Part shown: in pieces, positions 1-6,227 of the stretch
Layout of the letters: every line of letters begins with the position of its first letter
Numbering within the stretch: the first letter of the stretch is position 1
Assembly (NCBI GenBank): GCA_025869455.1
Contig: JAOZVT010000721.1
Span: 1 to 6,491 of the forward strand
Direction of reading: 5' to 3'
DNA: 6,491 nt
Origin: Prosthecobacter sp.
GTDB taxonomy: Bacteria; Verrucomicrobiota; Verrucomicrobiia; Verrucomicrobiales; Verrucomicrobiaceae
Translations under genes and position numbers: made by a program
The notes under the pieces: generated by a model
What the model was told of the DNA's origin: nothing
Databases searched by the model: none
The model's input: the letters and a program-made list of their open reading frames with translations, nothing else

Positions 1-644
1 TCGGCAATTTCTTCAGCCTTCACGCCCTTAGCGAGCAGACTCTGATAGAAAGCCGAACGGTCGAGCTGCTCAGGCTTATAATTGAGGTTGGTCACCTGAT
101 CCAAAGGACGCAGCTTCAACTCAGGATTGCGGTGGCAATCCAAGCACCAGCCCATGGACTGAGGCTCTGCATGACGGACGACTTCCATCTCATTGATCAT
201 GCCGTGGCAAGACTGACAGGAAATGCCGCGATTCAAGTGAGCGCTGTGATTGAAATAGACGTAATCAGGCGCCTTGTGGACTTTGATCCACGGAATCGGC
301 TGCTTGGTTTCCTGGGCTTTGATGACCATCTCCAGCTTTGGGCTAGCAGACTTGATGTTGCCCTTGCCTGGACCATGGCAGTTAAAGCAGGTCTGGTTGG
401 TGGGAACATTGGCGTGACTGGAGTTCTCCACAAAGGAGTGGCAGTAACGACAGTCTAAGCCTAGCTGCCCAGCATGTATCTTGTGGGAGAATGGCACAGG
501 CTGAGTCGGCTCATAGCCTACTCGTGTGTATTTGGGAGTGAAGTAGTACGCGACGCCTACACTCACCCCGAAAGCGATGAATGCGACCCCGACGGCCAGC
601 TTCAAAGGCAGCCAATTGGTCCAACGCGGAAAGAAATTACCCAT
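1..644 (-). CDS. actA: ActA, multihaem cytochrome c subunit of alternative complex III (partial, N-terminal 214 residues)
   Basis: Seen: an open frame from ATG at 644 running off the left edge. Residues 1-10 are short and cytoplasmic, and one hydrophobic membrane segment spans about 11-34. The rest is an exported haem domain with four CxxCH motifs: CRYCH (65-69), CFNCH (86-90), CQSCH (143-147) and CLDCH (167-171). Further histidines (for example H54, H57, H133, H136) are candidate distal haem ligands. Known: ActA of alternative complex III is a membrane-anchored pentahaem cytochrome that takes part in electron transfer from menaquinol to periplasmic acceptors. It is usually the first gene of the act operon, before actB. 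Inference: the N-terminal anchor, the PVPFSH-x2-H segment (50-57) and the spacing of the haem motifs fit ActA better than NapC/NrfH or generic cytochrome c3 proteins. A fifth motif and actB would lie beyond the left edge. The start has only a weak GAG upstream, but the membrane segment begins directly after it, which supports this ATG. Confidence 0.88.
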   Translation of the reverse strand, partial: MGNFFPRWTNWLPLKLAVGVAFIAFGVSVGVAYYFTPKYTRVGYEPTQPVPFSHKIHAGQLGLDCRYCHSFVENSSHANVPTNQTCFNCHGPGKGNIKSASPKLEMVIKAQETKQPIPWIKVHKAPDYVYFNHSAHLNRGISCQSCHGMINEMEVVRHAEPQSMGWCLDCHRNPELKLRPLDQVTNLNYKPEQLDRSAFYQSLLAKGVKAEEIA

Positions 645-661
645 AAAATCTCGGTGAATGC

Positions 662-683
662 GCTTGTGAAATTTTTCACAAGC
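662..683. promoter_or_regulatory. CRP/FNR-like palindromic operator upstream of actA
   Basis: A perfect 22-base inverted repeat: ten-base arms, GCTTGTGAAA and TTTCACAAGC, around a TT centre. It contains TGTGA-N6-TCACA (665-680), the consensus half-site arrangement bound by CRP-type regulators, and it also resembles FNR sites (TTGAT-N4-ATCAA) in layout. It lies 18-39 bases upstream of the actA start. It has no following U-tract in either direction that would make it a terminator. The cognate regulator is not in the window, so CRP-family binding is inferred from the motif alone. Confidence 0.55.
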
Positions 684-690
684 AGGTTGG

Positions 691-718
691 AGAATAGAAG
701 TCCGGCAGTGCTTTGCAA
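691..718 (-). promoter_or_regulatory. Possible sigma70-type promoter for actA
   Basis: On the minus strand TTGCAA (713-718, 4 of 6 matches to TTGACA) is followed after 16 bases by TATTCT (691-696, 4 of 6 to TATAAT). Transcription would start near 684, directly before the palindrome at 662-683, placing that palindrome at about +1 to +22. The match is only moderate, and this clade may use other promoter forms. Confidence 0.3.
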
Positions 719-773
719 CTCTGGAAATGAATTTTTTAGCGGTTTGAGAATCGTTTTCAAAGTCTCCCCCTGA

Positions 774-1769
774 TTACCACTCCAGCCAGAGCAGTTTCCG
801 GCGGAAATCAAAGGTGACTCGGTAGTCCTTCAAAAAGTAACTCCCCACCCGGGGCGGCCCAGGGGAAATGTCCACTTCAGCGTCTTTATAGCGGTCTCCA
901 ATCAACGCTAAATCAGGCAATTTGACGGTGCGTAGATTTGCCTGGCGGGAGGAAACCGTGCCGCCCACTGACATGAGATAAAGCCCTTCCACACGCCGCC
1001 CCTTATCCTTCACACCCAAATGACCAGCCACTTCTTCGCTGATTTCAATGCCATTGAAAGATCCTGTATCGACAATGGCATCCCAGCCAACCTTACCCGA
1101 TTGCAAATGAATCATTGGAACCCCTTGCTTCACTTTGAATGGGGCATGCGCCGTTCGTTTACCAGCTTGAGACTCAAAGGATTTACCAAATCCGAAGGTG
1201 ACGTTTTTTGAGCGATAATCGAGGGTCAAAAACGAGCAGGCATTTAGTGCGACATCAAAACCAAGAAGACTCTCAGGAAATGCGCGAGGCCCACCCTGAG
1301 TGTAAGCCACGCGGTTCTCAAAGGTACGCACGAGGCAAGGATAACCATTCAAGGACCATTCCCCCAAGACCAAGGGATTCAGCAACCCAATGCGCCCCTG
1401 CTCACGACCAACAACCCCTTGGAGTTCGACCGTGGCGTCCACCGCGCGCAGGACATGCACCTTTTTAGCCACAGCGGTCGAAGCATTGATCATCGTGCGC
1501 GAGGCCCCAGTATCCAGCATGATGGGGCTGAAACCATGGCCATTGATCGCCGCATTTAATACGGGCACTCCTGCTTTCATGCTGAAGGGCAACGTAACGG
1601 ACTGCGTTGGACGCGAGTTGGTCCTCTTCATCTGCTGTATGAACTCATCTTTCGTCAGAGCCATCGCCTCCATCTGAATCTGCGTCTTCGCAGAAATCGG
1701 CCCGTGATCTGCCAATTGAGAGCAACTCAGACAAAACCAAGGCAGGGAAAAAATAGCTAGGGTGCGCAT
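774..1769 (-). CDS. Putative lipoprotein with tandem retropepsin-like aspartic protease domains
   Basis: Seen (331 residues from ATG at 1769): residues 1-16 look like a signal peptide ending in a weak lipobox (CLSC, Cys16). Two similar halves follow. The first has LDTGAS with Asp86 and closes with an LLGFD...LDYRSKNVTF block (168-192). The second has VDTGS with Asp234 and closes with a similar VGSYFL...VTFDFRRK block (307-325). Known: a DTG/DTGA motif followed by a terminal 'LG.dfl....v.fD' strand is typical of bacterial retropepsin-like aspartic proteases, where two DTG aspartates form the active site. Inference: both aspartates sit in one chain, so it may act as a monomer in the cell envelope; the substrate is unknown. 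Start choice is uncertain: in-frame ATG at 1817 (GGGAAAGG just upstream) and GTG at 1859 would add 16 or 30 residues. ATG 1769 was chosen because it gives a compact signal peptide. The gene ends 129 bases before actA on the same strand. Confidence 0.72.
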   Translation of the reverse strand: MRTLAIFSLPWFCLSCSQLADHGPISAKTQIQMEAMALTKDEFIQQMKRTNSRPTQSVTLPFSMKAGVPVLNAAINGHGFSPIMLDTGASRTMINASTAVAKKVHVLRAVDATVELQGVVGREQGRIGLLNPLVLGEWSLNGYPCLVRTFENRVAYTQGGPRAFPESLLGFDVALNACSFLTLDYRSKNVTFGFGKSFESQAGKRTAHAPFKVKQGVPMIHLQSGKVGWDAIVDTGSFNGIEISEEVAGHLGVKDKGRRVEGLYLMSVGGTVSSRQANLRTVKLPDLALIGDRYKDAEVDISPGPPRVGSYFLKDYRVTFDFRRKLLWLEW

Positions 1770-1869
1770 CAAGACCGACCTAGCCAGAACCCTCTGAAGT
1801 CGCAAGAGCGAAAGCATCCTTTCCCAGCACCAGCACAGGCCAGCAAAAATCAAAGCCACAGTAAGATGC

Positions 1870-1884
1870 TTCCTTTTGAAGGAA
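1870..1884. promoter_or_regulatory. Inverted repeat in the divergent protease/permease intergenic region
   Basis: TTCCTT and AAGGAA form a perfect six-base inverted repeat around TTG. It sits between the divergent starts at 1769 and 1933 and overlaps the expected -35 position of the candidate permease promoter. This would suit a repressor or activator site for either or both genes. The arms are short, so chance occurrence is quite possible. Confidence 0.25.
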
Positions 1885-1901
1885 ACACGTCTCAGACTTC
1901 G

Positions 1902-1910
1902 TGCTATAGG
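1902..1910 (+). promoter_or_regulatory. Possible extended -10 promoter for the ABC permease
   Basis: TGCTATAGG matches the extended -10 pattern TGnTATAAT, with the hexamer TATAGG at 1905-1910. A poor -35 (GAAACA, 1882-1887) lies 17 bases before it. Predicted transcription start is near 1917, leaving a leader of about 16 bases before ATG 1933. If real, the upstream TTG at 1876 cannot be the start codon. Confidence 0.3.
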
Positions 1911-1932
1911 TTACCCCCCAACCTACTGTTTA

Positions 1933-3255
1933 ATGTCCCTGCTCGCTCGCCATCCTATTCTCCGTCTTATCGCCTCTCCTCAGCATCTGTGGCGCACAGT
2001 CTCATTGGGGATGAAAAGCATTTGGTTAAACAAATTGCGCTCTTTCTTAACGGCACTCGGCGTTATTTTCGGCGTCGCGTCGGTGGTGGCTATGCTAGCC
2101 ATCGGCGAAGGGGCCAGTCATGAGGCCCAGGAACAAATCCGCCGCCTCGGCAGCCAAAATATCATTTTGGAAAGTGTAAAACCCCCGGATGGCCAAGGAT
2201 CTTCAGCGGAAGCGCGAAGCATGGTTCTAGAATATGGCCTAACCACAAGAGATATGCAGCAGATCCGCCAAACGGTACCTGGAGTCAGCATCGTGGTACC
2301 AAGCCGTATCCTGAGCGAAAATATTTGGAACCTGGACCGGAGTGTGGATGGCCAGATCCTGGGGGTCTTGCCGCTTTATCCTGAAATGCGTAATCGCCGT
2401 GTTATCCAAGGCCGTTTTTTCACAGATCTGGAGCTAAACGAAAAACTTCCCGTCTGTGTCCTCAATCAAAGCGCAGCCGCCAAGCTTTTTCCCCTCTCAA
2501 CCCCGACCGGCAAGTCTGTACGAGTGAAGGGCTACTATTACCACATTCTTGGAATCATGGAGGATGAAGGTCAACGTGTGGGAGGAGACGGAGGGAGCAG
2601 TACCAGCAATGCAGCAGGTGCCCAAATGATGATCCCTTTTTCCACCCTGATGGATCAATATGGGGAAACTTTTTTTCGCATGCGCAGTGGCGGCTTTGAG
2701 GCCGAAAAAGTGGAATTCCACGAAGCCATTATTCGAGTCAATGACGTGACTCAGGTGGAAAGCCGCGCCAATGCCATCCGCCACCTAATGACCAAAAATC
2801 ACAAGAAGGAAGACTGGCGCATCATTGTGCCCGTAGAATTACTCCGGCAGGCCGAACGTACCAAACAAATATTCAGCATTGTGTTAGGCAGTATTGCCGC
2901 CATTTCCCTCCTCGTAGGCGGCATCGGCATCATGAACATCATGCTGGCCAGCGTCACCGAGCGCACTCGGGAGATTGGGATTCGCCGTGCCATGGGAGCT
3001 AGGCAAGCAGACATCGTGGTCCAGTTCCTCATCGAAACAGTTCTCCTCTCTGGGGCTGGTGGAGTCCTCGGCGTCATTGTAGGAGTTTCAATTCCAATCG
3101 CCGTAGAACACTTTGCAGGCGTTACGACCGTGGTGAAAGTCTGGTCCCCTGCCCTTGCTTTCCTCATTTCTGTTTTCACTGGGATTGCCTTTGGCATTTA
3201 CCCAGCCCGCCGAGCTGCCAAGATGAACCCAGTGGAAGCATTGCGACACGAGTAA
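1933..3255 (+). CDS. MacB/FtsX-type ABC transporter permease
   Basis: Seen (440 residues from ATG 1933): a first membrane segment at about 38-58 follows a basic NKLRSFLTALG stretch. A large external domain covers about 60-310. Three more membrane segments lie at about 313-338, 365-389 and 405-424. A conserved TERTREIGIRRAMGA cytoplasmic loop (342-356) and the C-terminal YPARRAAKMNPVEALRHE end complete it. Known: this is the MacB periplasmic core plus FtsX layout of type VII ABC systems (MacB, LolC/E, YknZ), which couple cytoplasmic ATP hydrolysis to envelope work such as export of macrolides, peptides or lipoproteins. The loop at 342-356 would contact the ATPase. Inference: no ATPase or membrane-fusion partner is in the window, so the substrate cannot be assigned. 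The external domain carries a Gly/Ser-rich loop (about 217-226). The start is uncertain: TTG 1876 would add 19 residues and ATG 2011 would remove 26; none has a clear ribosome binding site. Confidence 0.88.
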   Translation: MSLLARHPILRLIASPQHLWRTVSLGMKSIWLNKLRSFLTALGVIFGVASVVAMLAIGEGASHEAQEQIRRLGSQNIILESVKPPDGQGSSAEARSMVLEYGLTTRDMQQIRQTVPGVSIVVPSRILSENIWNLDRSVDGQILGVLPLYPEMRNRRVIQGRFFTDLELNEKLPVCVLNQSAAAKLFPLSTPTGKSVRVKGYYYHILGIMEDEGQRVGGDGGSSTSNAAGAQMMIPFSTLMDQYGETFFRMRSGGFEAEKVEFHEAIIRVNDVTQVESRANAIRHLMTKNHKKEDWRIIVPVELLRQAERTKQIFSIVLGSIAAISLLVGGIGIMNIMLASVTERTREIGIRRAMGARQADIVVQFLIETVLLSGAGGVLGVIVGVSIPIAVEHFAGVTTVVKVWSPALAFLISVFTGIAFGIYPARRAAKMNPVEALRHE

Positions 3256-3273
3256 TAAAGAACTTATGGGAAA

Positions 3274-3297
3274 AATGATTTATTACTGTATATCATT
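3274..3297. promoter_or_regulatory. Imperfect palindrome in the response regulator upstream region
   Basis: AATGATTTA (3274-3282) and TATATCATT (3289-3297) form nine-base arms with one mismatch around a six-base centre. They lie 24-47 bases upstream of the response regulator start, in an AT-rich 65-base gap. TATCAT (3291-3296) also matches a -10 hexamer at 5 of 6 positions, but no good -35 precedes it. The arrangement would fit a control site, possibly autoregulatory. AT-rich sequence often yields such repeats by chance. Confidence 0.25.
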
Positions 3298-3320
3298 GTA
3301 AATTCCGTTAAATCCTAATA

Positions 3321-3959
3321 ATGAAAAGTGTTCTAATCGTGGATGATCACCAACTCATGAGAGATGCCTACAAGCATGCCATCATGACTCTCGGCAGCTT
3401 TGAGTTTGGTGAAGCTGGCACTTATGAAGAAGCTCATGAGAAAGTCGTTTCGAAATCTTGGGATATTGTCATTTTAGATGTAACAATTCCGGGGAGAAAT
3501 GGTCTGGACTTTCTCGCGGACATCAAAGCACAGCCCAAGGCCCCCTCCGTCCTCGTTTGCAGTGGCCATGATGAATCAGTCTATGGCGTTCGGGCCTTTA
3601 AAGGTGGTGCCGCTGGCTATGTCTGCAAAACAGCAGGCACGGGAGAATTTCTCAAGGCCATGAAAGAGATCTTGATTGGTCAGACTTACATCAGCCCTAA
3701 CCTAGCTCAAAATCTAGCGGCTTTTGTCCGGTCAGACTTTCAGGAACAACCTCACACGACATTATCGGAAAGAGAATTCCAAGTCATGCGGAAGCTTATC
3801 AATGGCAGCGCTATCAAGGAAATAGCCGCTGACTTACATCTAAGCAGCAAGACCGTTAGTACTTACCGGGTGCGTTTGATGGAAAAGCTACGGGTCAAGT
3901 CCCTGCCTGAACTCGTGCAGTACTGCATTCAGCACGGCTTGATGGACAAAACGGACTAA
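3321..3959 (+). CDS. NarL/FixJ-family response regulator (REC + LuxR-type HTH)
   Basis: Seen (212 residues): an N-terminal receiver domain at about 1-120 with the acidic pair Asp8/Asp9, phospho-acceptor Asp53 (VILDVTIPG), Ser81 at the switch Thr/Ser position and invariant Lys103. A short linker follows, then a LuxR-type helix-turn-helix at about 147-207 (LSEREFQVMRKL, IKEIAADLHLSSKTVSTY). All key phosphorylation residues are present. Known: such proteins are phosphorylated by a sensor histidine kinase and then bind DNA as dimers to control transcription. Inference: a functional regulator whose kinase and target genes are not in the window. It lies 65 bases after the permease on the same strand, so co-transcription is possible, but the AT-rich gap could hold its own promoter. 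No Shine-Dalgarno precedes the ATG. Its stop lies 21 bases from the convergent lpxA stop. Confidence 0.93.
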   Translation: MKSVLIVDDHQLMRDAYKHAIMTLGSFEFGEAGTYEEAHEKVVSKSWDIVILDVTIPGRNGLDFLADIKAQPKAPSVLVCSGHDESVYGVRAFKGGAAGYVCKTAGTGEFLKAMKEILIGQTYISPNLAQNLAAFVRSDFQEQPHTTLSEREFQVMRKLINGSAIKEIAADLHLSSKTVSTYRVRLMEKLRVKSLPELVQYCIQHGLMDKTD

Positions 3960-3980
3960 GCATCCAAAGGTCAGTAGCCA

Positions 3981-4817
3981 TTAAGCCTCTTCAGCATCCT
4001 CTCCCGCAGCTTTGCTCCCAGGCGTGATGCCGCGCTTCGTTGTGGAGACAAAATCAGTAAAAAGTGCCGCCTCTGGACTGAGGTCCGAGGCACGCAATTC
4101 CTCCACCGCCTGAGCATTATTCAAGCCACTGCGATAGACCTTCCGAAAGGCGACACGAATGGCACGCATTTGATCTCGACTAAAGCCTGCCCGCTGAAGT
4201 CCCACAATGTTCAGCCCCCGCACCCGGGCAGGATTACCATCTGTCGTGCTATAAGGAGGCACATCCTGAACCACTTTAGCGCAGCCGCCGATGATGCTCC
4301 GGGTGCCGATCCGGCAAAACTGATGCACGGCACTGAGTCCGCCCAGGATGACATGATCATCCACCACCACATGTCCAGCTAGGGTACCATTGTTGGAGAA
4401 GATCACGTGATTCCCAACCCTGCAATCATGCGCGATGTGGACGTAAGAAAGGAAATTATTGTGACTACCGATGACCGTCTTGTCCCCTGCGGTCGTGGCC
4501 CGATGCACGGAACAAAACTCACGAAATGTGTTATCGTCTCCAATCTCCAGATAAGTCGGCTCGGCACTGTATTTCAAATCCTGTGTCTGCTGGCCGATGG
4601 AGCCATAGGCAAAGAAGCGGTTGTTCTTTCCAATCTTAGTCGGTCCCATGACCGTCACATGGTGCTGTAACCATGTGCCATCTCCAATCTCTACATTGGG
4701 GCCGATGATGCAGTAAGGCCCGATGGTGACATCTGCGCCGATACTCGCTGATGGATCAATGATGGCAGTTGGATGAATCACGGAAGAAAACGATTTGAAA
4801 TGGGGAACGAGAATCAA
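3981..4817 (-). CDS. lpxA: LpxA, UDP-N-acetylglucosamine O-acyltransferase
   Basis: Role: transfers a 3-hydroxyacyl chain from acyl-ACP to the 3-position of UDP-GlcNAc, the first step of lipid A synthesis, in the cytoplasm. Seen (278 residues): hexapeptide repeats forming the left-handed beta helix at about 15-190 (for example IGADVTIGPYCIIGPNVEIG), then an alpha-helical C-terminal domain (NIVGLQRAGFSRDQM). Aligned by eye to E. coli LpxA, catalytic His125 is His130 in HIAHDC, His122 is His127, His144 is His149 and His160 is His165. The acyl-length ruler Gly173 is Gly178, which predicts a long (C14-like) chain. E. coli Glu200 is Val205. The C-terminus has about 13 extra residues with an acidic end. 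The start is TTG at 4815-4817 and overlaps the lpxC-fabZ stop (TTGA), suggesting translational coupling. GTG at residue 13 is an alternative that would give a length closer to the usual 262. Confidence 0.96.
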   Translation of the reverse strand: MILVPHFKSFSSVIHPTAIIDPSASIGADVTIGPYCIIGPNVEIGDGTWLQHHVTVMGPTKIGKNNRFFAYGSIGQQTQDLKYSAEPTYLEIGDDNTFREFCSVHRATTAGDKTVIGSHNNFLSYVHIAHDCRVGNHVIFSNNGTLAGHVVVDDHVILGGLSAVHQFCRIGTRSIIGGCAKVVQDVPPYSTTDGNPARVRGLNIVGLQRAGFSRDQMRAIRVAFRKVYRSGLNNAQAVEELRASDLSPEAALFTDFVSTTKRGITPGSKAAGEDAEEA

Positions 4818-6133
4818 CGATCCACGACGTTGAACATCAGTTCAGCCTCAGAGACGACCTGACCATTGACCAGACAACGACCAACGGCTTGAGCAATGCT
4901 GCGTTTCGCCTTGGTGATCTCAGTCTCAATGACGAGGGTATCTCCCGGCACCACAGGCTTGCGCCATTTCACATTGTTGGCACTCAGGAAGTAACCAATT
5001 TTTCCCTGATGGCTAGGCATTCTCAGCAGCACAATACTGGCCACCTGCGCCATGGCTTCCAGTTGCAGCACACCCGGCATGATCGGGTGGCCTGGGAAGT
5101 GCCCTTGGAAAAATTGTTCATTCATGGTCACGTTTTTAATGCCACGGCACTTCGTCTCGCCTTCGAAACCAATGATGCGATCCACCAGTAGGAATGGGTA
5201 ACGATGAGGCAGAATGTTCATCACCTCATTGATATCCAGCACGGCCTCACCGCTGGGGATGTTCACCGCAGGCGGCACCATCGCACGCATGGCGTTGTAC
5301 TGGGAAACAATGGCGCGGGCCATTTCCGTATTCGGGCCATGGCCAGGACGCACGGCAATGACATGACCTGTGATGCGCTTACCAGACAGCATCAAATCTC
5401 CAATGATGTCCAAGATCTTATGACGAACAAATTCGTTCTTAAAACGCAGCGGCTGCTTCGAAAGCAAGGTCTCACCACGCACAACGACAGCCGCCTCCAG
5501 GGTACCGCCTTTGATCAAACCTTTTTCCATCAATGGAGCGATGTCTTCGTAGTAAACAAAGGTACGCGCTGGAGCGATTTCCTTTTCGTAGATCTCTGGA
5601 TTGATCTCCAGGGAGATGTACTGGGTGAAACGTCCATCTGGACCGACGTTCGTGCAACTGATGCGGAACTTCTTATCTGGAACGATGGTCAGAATGGTAC
5701 CATCCCGAGTTTCCTGGTAGATCGGCTCACGAATCTCAAAGATCTTACGGGGTTCAGACTGCTCCTGCAGGCCCGCCTGTTTGATCAATTCCACAAAAGG
5801 CTGCGAACTGCCGTCCACAATCGGCGGCTCATTGGCGTCCATTTCAATGATGGCATTGTCCACGCCCATGCCCGCTAAGGCGCTAATGACATGCTCCACG
5901 GTGTGTACATTGACCCCGCCTTCAGCAATGGTGGTCGCGCGCTCCACTTTTTGCACTTTTTCGACCAATGCAGGAATGAATGGCTTATCCTCCAAATCCA
6001 TTCGGCGGAACTTGAAACCAAAGTTTTCAGGCGCGGGCTGGAGGGTAAGAGTGACTTGCTCCCCCGTATGAAGTGAGGTGCCCGTGATGGAAGCGGGCTT
6101 AGCCAGGGTATGTTGACGATCTGAGGCAGACAT
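4814..6133 (-). CDS. lpxC-fabZ: Bifunctional LpxC-FabZ: UDP-3-O-acyl-GlcNAc deacetylase / 3-hydroxyacyl-ACP dehydratase
   Basis: Role: the LpxC half removes the N-acetyl group from UDP-3-O-acyl-GlcNAc, the committed step of lipid A synthesis. The FabZ half dehydrates 3-hydroxyacyl-ACP in fatty acid elongation. Seen (439 residues): LpxC covers about 8-285, with VEH (Glu80, His81), zinc ligands His238 and Asp242 in FVRHKILDIIGD, and catalytic His265 in RPGHGPN. A short linker at about 286-299 leads into FabZ at about 300-437, with LPHRYPFLLVDR, active-site His345 in QGHFPGHP and Glu359 in LEAMAQ. All key residues of both enzymes are intact, and there is no stop or frameshift between them. Known: this fusion occurs in Bacteroidetes and some related or PVC lineages. 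The start ATG at 6133 has no Shine-Dalgarno but follows a good promoter. Downstream lpxA overlaps by four bases. The two halves compete for or supply the same hydroxyacyl-ACP pool, so fusion fixes their ratio. Confidence 0.97.
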   Translation of the reverse strand: MSASDRQHTLAKPASITGTSLHTGEQVTLTLQPAPENFGFKFRRMDLEDKPFIPALVEKVQKVERATTIAEGGVNVHTVEHVISALAGMGVDNAIIEMDANEPPIVDGSSQPFVELIKQAGLQEQSEPRKIFEIREPIYQETRDGTILTIVPDKKFRISCTNVGPDGRFTQYISLEINPEIYEKEIAPARTFVYYEDIAPLMEKGLIKGGTLEAAVVVRGETLLSKQPLRFKNEFVRHKILDIIGDLMLSGKRITGHVIAVRPGHGPNTEMARAIVSQYNAMRAMVPPAVNIPSGEAVLDINEVMNILPHRYPFLLVDRIIGFEGETKCRGIKNVTMNEQFFQGHFPGHPIMPGVLQLEAMAQVASIVLLRMPSHQGKIGYFLSANNVKWRKPVVPGDTLVIETEITKAKRSIAQAVGRCLVNGQVVSEAELMFNVVDR

Positions 6134-6148
6134 GGAAAAGGGATGCCC

Positions 6149-6177
6149 GTTTTAGCCGCGTGCAAGAGTGGGGTCAA
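6149..6177 (-). promoter_or_regulatory. Sigma70-like promoter of the lpxC-fabZ-lpxA operon
   Basis: On the minus strand TTGACC (6172-6177, 5 of 6) and TAAAAC (6149-6154, 4 of 6) are separated by exactly 17 bases. The predicted start near 6142 leaves a leader of only about 9 bases before the ATG at 6133, which agrees with the lack of a Shine-Dalgarno sequence there. This is the best promoter match in the window. Confidence 0.5.
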
Positions 6178-6227
6178 AGGAAAATCCGTGCTAGAGAGCC
6201 TGGCTTGCCCTAGACTCGATGTTCGCT

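Noticed and set aside
132..458. 108-codon open frame on the plus strand
   Set aside because: Antisense to actA across its haem-binding motifs; the CxxCH pattern on the minus strand explains the sequence.
738..762. Inverted repeat TTTGA...TCAAA after the protease gene, considered as a terminator
   Set aside because: In the relevant (minus-strand) RNA the stem is short with an A-C mismatch and lacks a following U-tract.
1866..2123. 85-codon open frame on the plus strand starting before the permease
   Set aside because: Overlaps the permease in another frame and ends in Arg-rich sequence opposite a conserved membrane segment; no ribosome binding site or homology seen.
2799..3197. 132-codon open frame on the minus strand
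   Set aside because: Antisense to the conserved membrane domain of the permease; low-complexity Arg/Pro/Thr/Met translation typical of a shadow.
3252..3286. Perfect inverted repeat GTAATAAA / TTTATTAC over the permease stop codon, considered as a terminator
   Set aside because: The stem is almost all A-T with a 19-base loop and no U-tract follows, so it would be too weak for intrinsic termination; likely chance in AT-rich sequence.
5204..5878. 224-codon open frame on the plus strand
   Set aside because: Lies wholly antisense to the LpxC part of lpxC-fabZ, whose catalytic residues are conserved. The translation is rich in His, Arg and Thr with no recognisable domain, as expected of a shadow frame.
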